Positions 35,432-42,889 of a DNA stretch of 42,889 nt are shown here, in pieces. Positions within the stretch are counted from its first letter, which is position 1. Every line of letters begins with the position of its first letter. A program made the translations under genes and the position numbers. Where the stretch lies: NCBI GenBank assembly GCA_013042315.1, contig JABDQM010000074.1, forward strand, positions 1 through 42,889, given 5' to 3'. This DNA is from Flavobacteriaceae bacterium. GTDB lineage: Bacteria; Bacteroidota; Bacteroidia; Flavobacteriales; Flavobacteriaceae. The notes beneath the pieces were generated by a model. That model saw only the letters and a program-made list of their open reading frames with translations. It was not told the origin of the DNA and searched no databases.

Positions 35432-38380
35432 ATGCAGAATAAAGGACTGATTAAGCTTTTTGCTTTTTTGTTCGGGATTGTAAGTATATACCAACTTTCT
35501 TACACTTTCATTACAAGTAAATTAGAAGATGAGGCAGAAGCTTTTGCCGCCACAAAAATCCCATCAACTTTAGATGACTATGTCGCAGAGCGTGAAGCTT
35601 TGGAAGCCAGATACCTCGATTCTATTGGGGATAATCCGGTATTGGGATTCACCAGTTACAAGGATGCGAAAAAGAAGGAACTCAATAAGGGTCTCGACTT
35701 AAAAGGGGGGATCAATGTAACCCTTCAGATCTCGGTCAAGGACATTCTTAAAGGATTAGCAGACAATACTAAAAATCCTGTTTTTAACAAGGCCCTGGCC
35801 GATGCTGACCTCGCATCAAAAAATAGCGACGATACCTACCTCAACCTATTCTTTGAAGCTTTTGATGTTATCAAAGGCGATACAAAACTGGCATCTCCTG
35901 ATATTTTTGCAAATAAGGCACTTAGTGACGAGATCAATTTCCAGATGTCTGATGATCAGGTAAAGCCGATTATCAGGAGAAAAATTGACGAGTCGATTGT
36001 CTCTGCTTTTGAAGTACTTCGGGAACGTATAGACGGTTTTGGTGTAACACAACCGAATATTCAGCGGGAAGGAACTTCCGGAAGGATTCTTGTAGAACTG
36101 CCCGGAGCTAGGGATATTGCAAGGGCTCAGGATTTGCTTTCGAGTACGGCTCAGCTGGAATTCTGGGAGACTTACGAGCCCGGAAATCAAAATTTAATCA
36201 ACTTCTTTATTCAGACAAATGAGAAGTTAAAAACACTGGTAGAGGATACTTCGGACGAACAGGTGAAGGAAGCCTCAGAGATAGATACGCTGCTCTCGGA
36301 TGTAGCTCAGGACTCTCTGGACCTTACTGCAGAACGAAATCCGCTATTTGAAAAATTACAATTAAACGGCCCCGGCTTTGCTATAGGGGTGGCTGCAGTA
36401 AAGGATACGGCGGAGATAGGTTCTTGGTTGCGCATGCCTGAGATCAGGAGGTTGCTGCCATCAGAAGTGCAATTCACCAAATTTTTATGGGAACGTCCAT
36501 CTCAGGATTCTGAAGTTGCTTCTTTATTTGCCTTAAAATCGAACAGAGACGCACTGCCGAGGATAAGCGGGGATGTTGTAAGTGATGCCCGTGACCAGTT
36601 CGACCAGTTTAACCGACCTGCAGTGGGGATGGACATGAACGTTCGCGGTGCCAAAGAATGGGAAAAACTCACAAACGAGGCTAATCTGAATAATACCGGG
36701 ATAGCTATCGTACTAGACAATAAAGTGTATACGGCTCCAGGAGTATCTCAGGTAGGTGGAATTTCCGGAGGAAGTTCTGAAATTACCGGAACTTTTACCG
36801 TCAATGAAACTAAAGATATTGCAAACGTCCTCAGGGCAGGTAAACTACCGGCTTCAGCGGAGATTATCGATTCGTTTGTCGTTGGCCCATCCCTTGGACA
36901 GGAAGCCATAGACAGCGGATTTACATCCTTCCTTATCGCGATGATTTTTGTTTTGGTCTGGATGTTGTTCTATTACGGTAAAGCCGGGATTTTTGCAGAC
37001 ATCGCCCTGGTATTTAACATTGTACTTATTTTTGGCGTACTCGCCAGTCTGGGAGCGGTACTCACGCTACCCGGAATAGCCGGTATTGTTTTGACCATCG
37101 GTATGTCGGTGGATGCAAACGTGCTGATCTTTGAGAGGATCAAGGAAGAATTACAGAAAGGAAAAGGAAAAGGACAGGCGATCAACGATGGATTCAATAA
37201 TGCCCTTTCGTCCATCCTGGATGCAAATATTACAACAGGCTTAACCGCATTGATTTTATTGGTATTTGGGTCTGGACCTATTAAAGGTTTCGCTACAACA
37301 CTGATCATCGGTATCCTTACCTCTTTGTTTACGGCTATTTTCATCACCAGATTACTGGTGGATTGGTACATCTCAGGAAAGGGAAGATCACTTACTTTCT
37401 CAACCGTCATCACAAAGAATTTGTTCACTAATATGAACATCAATTTCTTGAGCAAAAGGAAGTTTGCCTACATCATCTCCGGGATCATTGTGATCTCAGG
37501 AATCGTTTCTTTGAGCTCACGTGGCTTAGACCAAGGGGTCGATTTTGTGGGAGGTCGGAATTACCAGATCCGATTTGTAGACCCTGTAAGCCCGTCTGAA
37601 ATTACAACCGACCTATCAGCTGCTCTGGGAAGTGCAAGTGCCAAGACCTTTGGAGATGCTAACCAGATCATGGTTACCACCAAGTATAAGGTGGATGTGC
37701 AAGGAACGGAAGTAGACGACGAGATCTTAGGCATTTTGTTTACCTCCTTACAAAAGTATCTCCCGGATGGAGCCTCCTATGAGGATTTTATCCCCGGCGG
37801 AACGAATGAGGAAATTGGGGTGATGAAGTACAGAAAAGTGGGTCCCACCATAGCAGATGATATTAAAAAGAATGCGGTTTGGGCAGTTTTCGGTTCCCTT
37901 GCCGTGGTGTTTCTCTATATCCTCTTGCGATTCCGAAAATGGCAATTCTCACTGGGTGCTGTTGCGGCAGTGTTCCACGATGTACTTATTGTACTGGGAG
38001 TCTTTTCATTCTTCAGCCCGTACATGCCATTTAGTATGGAGATCGACCAGGCATTTATCGCTGCCATTCTAACGGTGATTGGGTATTCCCTCAACGATAC
38101 GGTTGTTGTATTTGACCGGATTAGGGAGATTGTAAATGAAAAAGGATTTAACGCAGGAATTAATATCAATGAAGCACTCAACAGTACCTTGAGCAGGACA
38201 TTGAATACCTCATTAACCACATTGGTGGTACTATTGTCTATCTTTATTTTTGGTGGAGAGACTCTGAGAGGCTTTATGTTCGCTATGATCATCGGTATTA
38301 TTGTAGGAACGTATTCCTCTTTATTTATCGCTACCCCGGTGATGTTCGACACCTTGAAAAATAAGATTACAAAAAAGTAG
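35432..38380 (+). CDS. secDF: Fused protein-export membrane protein SecDF
   Basis: The 982-residue protein combines SecD and SecF in one chain. The first half has an N-terminal transmembrane helix and the P1 region (KELNKGLDLKGGINVTLQISVKDI, and VLRERIDGFGVTQPNIQREG, typical of SecD). A membrane block begins SLGQEAIDSGF and holds helices with GIAGIVLTIGMSVDANVLIFERIKEEL. The second half begins near residue 670 (INFLSKRKFAYIISGIIVISGIVSLSSRGLDQGVDFVGGRNYQIRF, typical of SecF) and ends with a SecF block containing SLNDTVVVFDRIREIV. SecDF uses the proton gradient to pull preproteins through SecYEG on the periplasmic side. The length is at the upper end, because the first periplasmic region is large and contains a helical insertion. 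It is a single gene with its own promoter and terminator. Confidence 0.96.
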   Translation: MQNKGLIKLFAFLFGIVSIYQLSYTFITSKLEDEAEAFAATKIPSTLDDYVAEREALEARYLDSIGDNPVLGFTSYKDAKKKELNKGLDLKGGINVTLQISVKDILKGLADNTKNPVFNKALADADLASKNSDDTYLNLFFEAFDVIKGDTKLASPDIFANKALSDEINFQMSDDQVKPIIRRKIDESIVSAFEVLRERIDGFGVTQPNIQREGTSGRILVELPGARDIARAQDLLSSTAQLEFWETYEPGNQNLINFFIQTNEKLKTLVEDTSDEQVKEASEIDTLLSDVAQDSLDLTAERNPLFEKLQLNGPGFAIGVAAVKDTAEIGSWLRMPEIRRLLPSEVQFTKFLWERPSQDSEVASLFALKSNRDALPRISGDVVSDARDQFDQFNRPAVGMDMNVRGAKEWEKLTNEANLNNTGIAIVLDNKVYTAPGVSQVGGISGGSSEITGTFTVNETKDIANVLRAGKLPASAEIIDSFVVGPSLGQEAIDSGFTSFLIAMIFVLVWMLFYYGKAGIFADIALVFNIVLIFGVLASLGAVLTLPGIAGIVLTIGMSVDANVLIFERIKEELQKGKGKGQAINDGFNNALSSILDANITTGLTALILLVFGSGPIKGFATTLIIGILTSLFTAIFITRLLVDWYISGKGRSLTFSTVITKNLFTNMNINFLSKRKFAYIISGIIVISGIVSLSSRGLDQGVDFVGGRNYQIRFVDPVSPSEITTDLSAALGSASAKTFGDANQIMVTTKYKVDVQGTEVDDEILGILFTSLQKYLPDGASYEDFIPGGTNEEIGVMKYRKVGPTIADDIKKNAVWAVFGSLAVVFLYILLRFRKWQFSLGAVAAVFHDVLIVLGVFSFFSPYMPFSMEIDQAFIAAILTVIGYSLNDTVVVFDRIREIVNEKGFNAGININEALNSTLSRTLNTSLTTLVVLLSIFIFGGETLRGFMFAMIIGIIVGTYSSLFIATPVMFDTLKNKITKK

Positions 38381-38400
38381 TAATGAAAATAACAAGTAAA

Positions 38401-38429
38401 AAAAGCCGCTTTATAAGCGGTTTTTTTTT
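38401..38429. terminator. Bidirectional terminator after secDF
   Basis: CCGCTT (38406-38411), loop TAT, AAGCGG (38415-38420), flanked by an A-run on the left and nine T on the right. It serves secDF and the convergent tandem small-gene pair ending at 38434. Confidence 0.9.
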
Positions 38430-38433
38430 GCTT

Positions 38434-38811
38434 TTAAGCCAGGAGCCATTTTTTGGCCGTTCGCTTTTTATCAAATAATTTCATTTCGTAACCGTACTGT
38501 ATCATGGCAGATTCGATAAACATAAATCGAAGGTATCTATCTTCGTCTTCCACAACCAGGGCTAGTTTATAGCTGCGATCCCATCCCAATTTACCGGCAT
38601 TTTCAACGAGATTAAAAGAAGTATCTATTTGGTAAACTCCTTCAAAGTGGGAAATTGCCAAGACTTTTTTGCGTTTCTCTTTCCTGCAAAGGTCGAGGAT
38701 TTTGGACCATCGTTGCAGGGATTCTGCCTTTTCCACTGAAGGCAGGATAGTTCCGTACATGGTGATCTCAATGTATTCCGGATGGACGGTATGTTCTATT
38801 CTATTGGGCAT
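38434..38811 (-). CDS. SpoIIAA/STAS-like small protein, second of a tandem pair
   Basis: The start is moved from 38826 to the ATG at 38811 (MPNRIEHTVHPEYIE), which lines up with the start of its neighbour and gives the same length, 125 residues. Ungapped comparison by hand with the upstream gene gives about 53 identical positions of 125 (42 percent). Both share RWSK/R..LCR, FNLV, GW..YKL.VV.E and a C-terminal GYEMKLF..KR.AKKWL. The mixed alpha/beta pattern and the AKKWL ending resemble SpoIIAA-like/STAS proteins, but I cannot assign a partner or a phosphorylated residue. The stop of the upstream gene and this start overlap in TGATG, implying coupled translation. It is soluble and cytosolic, with the terminator shared with secDF. 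Confidence 0.8.
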   Translation of the reverse strand: MPNRIEHTVHPEYIEITMYGTILPSVEKAESLQRWSKILDLCRKEKRKKVLAISHFEGVYQIDTSFNLVENAGKLGWDRSYKLALVVEDEDRYLRFMFIESAMIQYGYEMKLFDKKRTAKKWLLA

Positions 38812-39188
38812 CAGTCGAACAACCATTTTTTAGCCTCTCTCTTGCTCAGGAAGAGCTTCATTTCATACCCCAGATTGTTCATCACGGTTTCGGTGAAAGA
38901 GAGGTGCTGGTATTGTGCTTCAGTTTTAACCACAACGGACAATTTATAATCGGGTTGCCATCCAAAGTTGGAGGCTGTATCTACCAAATTGAATTTTGAA
39001 CTGGTGGAATGCTTTCCTTCCAGATCGATAAAACCTAAAATAAGATTTCGATTTGTAGTCCTGCATAGTTCAGCTACTCTAGACCAGCGTTCCATAGCTT
39101 CCTTTAATTCTTCCCCGGGAACTATGCTTCCTTTGATGTGAACTTCAAGGTATTTAGGCAGAACCCGGTGGTCTAGGGTATAGGGCAT
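38811..39188 (-). CDS. SpoIIAA/STAS-like small protein, first of a tandem pair
   Basis: The 125-residue protein (MPYTLDHRVLPKYLEVHIKGSIVPG) is a paralogue of the next gene. It shows alternating strands and helices: YLEVHIKGSI, EAMERWSRVAELCR, LILGFIDLEG and YKLSVVVKTE. An amphipathic C-terminal helix ends KREAKKWLFD, as is common in the SpoIIAA-like group. No transmembrane segment or signal peptide. The function is unknown: anti-sigma antagonist, lipid binding, or a small sensory partner are possibilities, none shown. It is coupled by TGATG to the second copy and lies 38 nt downstream of the ModF-like ATPase on the same strand, so the three may form one transcript. Confidence 0.8.
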   Translation of the reverse strand: MPYTLDHRVLPKYLEVHIKGSIVPGEELKEAMERWSRVAELCRTTNRNLILGFIDLEGKHSTSSKFNLVDTASNFGWQPDYKLSVVVKTEAQYQHLSFTETVMNNLGYEMKLFLSKREAKKWLFD

Positions 39189-39226
39189 ATTTGAACGAAA
39201 TTTCTTTAAAATAGGAAAATAAGAGA

Positions 39227-40471
39227 TTACGTCAAAATATTCCCAATTGAACCCTTTTTTGTAGGAACCAATTCCAGGATGGATGTGGGTTTTAAATCGG
39301 GCTCTATTCTATGTGAAACAAAAACTATAGCCGTATTGCTTTCGCTTCCAAGTTTGTTGACGAGATGTACCACCAATTTTGCAGCCCTGTCGTCCAGGTC
39401 GGCTGTTGGTTCGTCAAGAATGAGCAATAGCGGTTGTTTAATCATCGCCCTGGCACACATTACCAGCCTTTGACGACCTTTGCTTAATTCATGAAAATAT
39501 AAATCCTTATGTTTCTCTAAACCGAGCAGGCTAAGCCAGGCTTTTGCCAGGCTTTTCTGCTGTTCCGTGGGGCGGGTGTAAAGTCCGATAGAATCTACCA
39601 GCCCTGAGATCAGCATATGTTCCAGGGTATGGTATCCCCTGAAACTGTCCGTAAGGGCCGGGGTGATGTATCCTATGTGTTTCTTGATATCCCAAACACT
39701 TTCGCCGCTGCCTTTTTTCTGGCCGAAGAGCAAAATGTCTTGTCCATAGGCCTTTGGGCTGTCTCCGGTGATTAAAGATAAAAGTGTGGTCTTTCCACTG
39801 CCATTGGCTCCCCTTAATTCCCAAAAATCTCCCACGCCTATCTTCCATGAGATGTTTTGTAGTACAGGCTTGTCTCCAAAAGCGACAGAAACATTTTTTA
39901 GTTCCACAAGAGCATGATGAAAAGATGTATGTTTTTGTGGTGACTCAGGAAAGTTGCCCCGAAAATATGTTTTCTCCTCATTGTGATTTTCACTGTTCTC
40001 TGGAATTTCTGAAATTATCTCAAGATTCTGGCCCTCCCATAATGCATACTTTTCTATAAAGGGTAGCAAGTCGGATTTACGACTTAGGATTTGTATAATA
40101 ATGGTTGATTCTTGTAGCTCCTTGATTTTTTTAAGCAATTCATTTCGCGCCGACGGATCGAGATTATCAAAAGGATTGTTGAGAATGATAAAGTCGGGTT
40201 CTTCAGATAAGATATAAGAAAACAGTGCTTTTTTACGCTCTCCGCTAGACATGGATTGAAGGCTCTGAGCGTGATTCCGGGTAAGGATCTTCCGATCGTG
40301 TCTGCGCTCTTCCTCCATCCACTTTTGAATTTCAGAAGTTGAGAAGAGGGCTCCTTTTTTCCGCCGAAGAAATTTAAAATTCTCAGGTAGGGGCCCGTTA
40401 AGCAGCTGATCTATCAGGCCACTTAGCGGGATAGAATTTTCCGTAAATATTGCCCAATTTTGCGGTTTCAT
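39227..40471 (-). CDS. ModF/PhrA-like double ABC ATPase with degenerate N-terminal half
   Basis: The 414-residue protein has two ABC halves. The C-terminal half (about 187-414) is complete: Walker A GANGSGKTT (221-229), signature LSKGR (329-333), Walker B LLLILDEP (348-355) and switch His387. The N-terminal half (about 1-150) keeps a signature-like SMSSGERKK (73-81) but no Walker A, and its Walker B-like region reads FIILNNP (94-100), with Asn where Asp and Glu are expected. So only one half is likely to hydrolyse ATP. The architecture resembles ModF/PhrA ATPases of uncertain role. No permease is adjacent and there is no membrane segment, so it is probably a soluble regulator. A possible -7 box precedes it. 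Confidence 0.85.
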   Translation of the reverse strand: MKPQNWAIFTENSIPLSGLIDQLLNGPLPENFKFLRRKKGALFSTSEIQKWMEEERRHDRKILTRNHAQSLQSMSSGERKKALFSYILSEEPDFIILNNPFDNLDPSARNELLKKIKELQESTIIIQILSRKSDLLPFIEKYALWEGQNLEIISEIPENSENHNEEKTYFRGNFPESPQKHTSFHHALVELKNVSVAFGDKPVLQNISWKIGVGDFWELRGANGSGKTTLLSLITGDSPKAYGQDILLFGQKKGSGESVWDIKKHIGYITPALTDSFRGYHTLEHMLISGLVDSIGLYTRPTEQQKSLAKAWLSLLGLEKHKDLYFHELSKGRQRLVMCARAMIKQPLLLILDEPTADLDDRAAKLVVHLVNKLGSESNTAIVFVSHRIEPDLKPTSILELVPTKKGSIGNILT

Positions 40472-40503
40472 AGGATGAAGATGAGATAATTGATCCCTGA
40501 TTG

Positions 40504-40511
40504 CAAATATA
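40504..40511 (-). promoter_or_regulatory. Possible -7 promoter element for the ABC ATPase
   Basis: On the minus strand the sequence reads TATATTTG, matching TAnnTTTG, 33-40 nt upstream of the ATG. No TTG appears at the -33 distance. Confidence 0.35.
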
Positions 40512-40575
40512 GACCTTCACAAAAAAGGATTGTAATCTAACAGCAGGTGGATTTAGGCACCTTTAAAATACAGTT

Positions 40576-42889
40576 CTAAAAATCAACTCTGATAACGACG
40601 TTAGGAGTAAGGCCCAATGAGTTTTGGGAAAAGGCGTTGACCTCGCCCATTGAGTCAGGCCTGAAAAATTGGCTAACGCTATTTTCCCGATTTAAAATGT
40701 TCCAGATTGAGAACCCGATCTGCGCCTTGGTGTTGGGCCCATTACATAGTGCATAAAGGGTAGACAGATCAACGCGCATATAATCGGTAAATCGAGTGGA
40801 GTTGCTGGCTTGAAAATTTACGGTATTGTTGATGACCGGTTCTTGGCTATCCGGCAAAGTAGTGGGCTTACCTGTTCTCCAGTTCCATCCGGTTGCCAGA
40901 CGGAGACGGCTGGTTTCGTATGTCAAACCCAGGGTTAGAGCGTGAGTAATATCATAATTGCTCGGGAACTCCTGTTCTGGGAGAGTTTGAAAGTAATAGT
41001 CAGCATTCAAGTGAGAATAACCTAGCCAGGCGGTCAGATGGTTTAGCTGTTTTCGTACTAAAAGATCCAGGCCTTTCGCGGTGTACCTGCCAATGGCGTT
41101 GGTGAATTCGTATTGGTTTTGGAATCCTTGACTCTGAGTGGTGATCCCTTCAACTTCTTTATAGAAACCCACTGCCTTGATCAACCAGCCCGACCTATTA
41201 AAACTTAGGCCCACTGATCCCTGTTTGCTGGTGATCACGGGAATGTCTTCATCGTCAGACAATTGCCAGCGACGTTTTTCGATACCCAAAAAATCGTTTT
41301 GGAAATTGACTACCTGAGAAGTGTTCTGGTGTTTGAATTCTCCCAGAAGTTCTACATTGAACCCGTTTCCTATCCTTTGATTGAAGCTCAGGCGTGGTTC
41401 AAGCAAATGACGCCGAAACTTATCCAGGTAATTATAACGCAGTCCGATTCTTGCAACGGATGCCCGGTTCTCTGAGGAATATGCCAGAGCTGTGAATCCG
41501 CTGTGAACTCTCAGGACATTTCCTTCTAGGCGTCTGAAAACCGGATCATCCACGTCATCAAGATTGGTAACCTTTGTTTCCGTGAACATGTAACCTAAAG
41601 ACCACTGTAGCCTGTTATTAAAACGAAGGTTGGTATTTAGCCGTGCTGCGGTCTCAGACACTTTATTTTCCTGTAAAAAACGTTGGTCGTTAAAGATGTT
41701 AGCGTTGATCGCTTGTAGCTTGTAATCGGTATTGTAGACTTGTAATTCACTATCTATCTTGTCATTCCACTGGCGCTTGTAATTGAGTCCGGCTGCCAAA
41801 GTACCTTGTTCAAGGCTACTTTCTCTGGTTTCCGTGTCATTGCTGATCACCGCATTTTCGTTAAAAATGAGCTCGTTATTGGCGTAGATAAAGTTAAGGC
41901 GGAGATGATCGGAATCTGAAATCTTCCAAAGCCACCTTATAGAGGTATCATAAAAGTCGAAACTCTTATCCGAATTTACTACGTCCGCCTCATTGTTCTC
42001 CACCTCTGTGTCTTGAGATATTCGCGAAAAGTATTCGGTATAGGTGGGACTCTCAACAAAGTCGTTGATCGCTTTTCTGGCGGCGATCTGAAGGGAGGAG
42101 CGCTCTCCCAGGGGAGTATCGACAAACCCACTTACATCGATAAAGTTAGCACTTAAAGAACCCGAAAAATCTTGGTTAAGTCGATCTTCTGTTTCCATGG
42201 AAATCGTACCTGAAACCCCATCTGTAAGATAGGTGGGAGAACCGTTAGTCCGGAGCGATACATTCTGGGTAATCATGGGATTGAACATGGAGATCAGACC
42301 AAAAAAATGACCTGATTGATACATTTTAATGTCATCCCAAAGGATAAGGTTCTGATCATTACTACCTCCCCGAATATTGATATCCGAAACGGTTTCATTC
42401 ACGCTTTGTATGCCCGGAAAGGCTTGCACGGCCTGCAGTACATCCGTATCTATGAGTCCGGGCAAAATACTGAACCGGTTGAAATCGATACTGTAGGAAC
42501 CGTCGTCAAGTTGGTCAATACCCCGGATCAGGTAGTCATATACGACGATTTCCGGGAGTTTGAGTTGCTGGGGCCGCAGGGCGATATCAATACATGCTCC
42601 GGGCTTAAAATTCCCTGGCTGTCCTACAAAACTGCTGTACCCTATAAAGCGAACAGAGATTTGTTCCTTAACTCCTTTGATTTCCAATTCAAAATAGCCC
42701 TTTTCATCGGTGATGACTGCTTGCGTTTTGGATTGTACAGTGGCAAAAGGAAGAGGATTCTTAGTAGTCTCATCGATGATGGTTCCGCAAAGGATTCGAT
42801 TCAAGGGACGTATTGCAATGAAATTGTTGGGTAATTCGGAGAATTGCAGGCCCGTCTCCCTGGATACATAATTGAGAATCTCTTTTATT
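40576..42889 (-). CDS. TonB-dependent receptor with STN domain, 5' end beyond right edge
   Basis: The track starts this ORF at a TTG (42804), but the frame stays open to the window edge and reads IKEILNYVSRETGLQFSELPNNFIAI, the end of a secretin/TonB short N-terminal (STN) domain. About 770 residues are visible; the true start lies to the right. Order: STN end; carboxypeptidase-like regulatory domain (LNRILCGTIIDETTKNPLPFATV); plug with VLQAVQAFPGIQSVNETVSDINIRGGSNDQNLILWDDI; then a 500-residue barrel ending with VVIRVDF, C-terminal Phe. STN receptors often signal to FecR-type anti-sigma factors; a partner may lie off the right edge. No SusD neighbour is present, and the ligand is unknown. 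Minus-strand neighbour is the ABC ATPase, 104 nt downstream. Confidence 0.9.
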   Translation of the reverse strand, partial: IKEILNYVSRETGLQFSELPNNFIAIRPLNRILCGTIIDETTKNPLPFATVQSKTQAVITDEKGYFELEIKGVKEQISVRFIGYSSFVGQPGNFKPGACIDIALRPQQLKLPEIVVYDYLIRGIDQLDDGSYSIDFNRFSILPGLIDTDVLQAVQAFPGIQSVNETVSDINIRGGSNDQNLILWDDIKMYQSGHFFGLISMFNPMITQNVSLRTNGSPTYLTDGVSGTISMETEDRLNQDFSGSLSANFIDVSGFVDTPLGERSSLQIAARKAINDFVESPTYTEYFSRISQDTEVENNEADVVNSDKSFDFYDTSIRWLWKISDSDHLRLNFIYANNELIFNENAVISNDTETRESSLEQGTLAAGLNYKRQWNDKIDSELQVYNTDYKLQAINANIFNDQRFLQENKVSETAARLNTNLRFNNRLQWSLGYMFTETKVTNLDDVDDPVFRRLEGNVLRVHSGFTALAYSSENRASVARIGLRYNYLDKFRRHLLEPRLSFNQRIGNGFNVELLGEFKHQNTSQVVNFQNDFLGIEKRRWQLSDDEDIPVITSKQGSVGLSFNRSGWLIKAVGFYKEVEGITTQSQGFQNQYEFTNAIGRYTAKGLDLLVRKQLNHLTAWLGYSHLNADYYFQTLPEQEFPSNYDITHALTLGLTYETSRLRLATGWNWRTGKPTTLPDSQEPVINNTVNFQASNSTRFTDYMRVDLSTLYALCNGPNTKAQIGFSIWNILNRENSVSQFFRPDSMGEVNAFSQNSLGLTPNVVIRVDF

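Noticed and set aside
36973-37455. 160-residue minus-strand ORF inside secDF, and the similar 37915-38352 ORF
   Set aside because: They are shadows of the SecDF coding frame, with low-complexity composition and no start or promoter context.
42316-42834. 172-residue plus-strand ORF
   Set aside because: It is antisense to the STN receptor, which has clear domain motifs. The protein shows no recognisable domain.

Overview
The window reads as chromosomal DNA of a member of the Bacteroidota, most likely a marine or aquatic Flavobacteriaceae. Pointers seen in the sequence are: promoters of the TTG/TAnnTTTG type, almost no Shine-Dalgarno sequences, a tmRNA tag ending NYALAA, outer-membrane receptors with carboxypeptidase-like regulatory and STN domains, LytTR two-component genes, DUF2911, a single-chain SecDF and an LDH-like malate dehydrogenase. 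No plasmid, phage, insertion sequence or CRISPR features were found. Genus and species cannot be read from this window.

Layout. At 1-127 (minus) lies the 5' half of ssrA (tmRNA), cut by the left edge, with the tag GESNYALAA readable. Then come a lysine/saccharopine dehydrogenase-like gene, a secreted PHP-domain phosphodiesterase, two small plus-strand genes (one a DUF1801 protein with a TTG start), kdsA (metal-dependent type), a small envelope protein, and a LytTR response regulator/histidine kinase pair divergent from a large outer-membrane beta-barrel protein. From 9.4 to 17.4 kb: typA, a polyphosphate-glucokinase-like ROK kinase, a membrane-anchored NUDIX protein, an MFS transporter, a PAPS-type sulfotransferase next to a lipoprotein aryl-sulfate sulfotransferase, and ftsE. 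From 17.5 to 26.7 kb: a 1006-residue TPR protein followed closely by a plug-less outer-membrane barrel, an OmpA-type protein, a NYN/LOTUS-like protein, a lipoprotein amidohydrolase and a DUF2911 protein. From 27 to 38.4 kb: asnB, an SLC13/DASS anion transporter, gyrB, a DUF6588-like protein, a lipocalin-like lipoprotein, mdh and secDF. The right end holds two tandem SpoIIAA/STAS-like paralogues, a ModF-like double ABC ATPase, and a TonB receptor that continues past the right edge through an STN domain.

Functional picture. Most genes are housekeeping (translation rescue, TypA, gyrase, protein export, LPS Kdo synthesis, malate and asparagine metabolism) or cell-envelope genes. The less ordinary units are the sulfotransferase pair, the ftsE/TPR/barrel cluster, the NUDIX fusion, the tandem SpoIIAA-like pair and the STN receptor. 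I saw no clear defence system or gene island; the ORF content looks like a conserved core region. Many genes are single transcription units flanked by strong hairpin terminators, several of them bidirectional between convergent genes.

Several starts in the ORF track were corrected: the 6861, 9456, 20488 and 26961 plus-strand ORFs, the 17406 and 38826 minus-strand ORFs, and the 42804 minus-strand ORF, which is really open to the edge.
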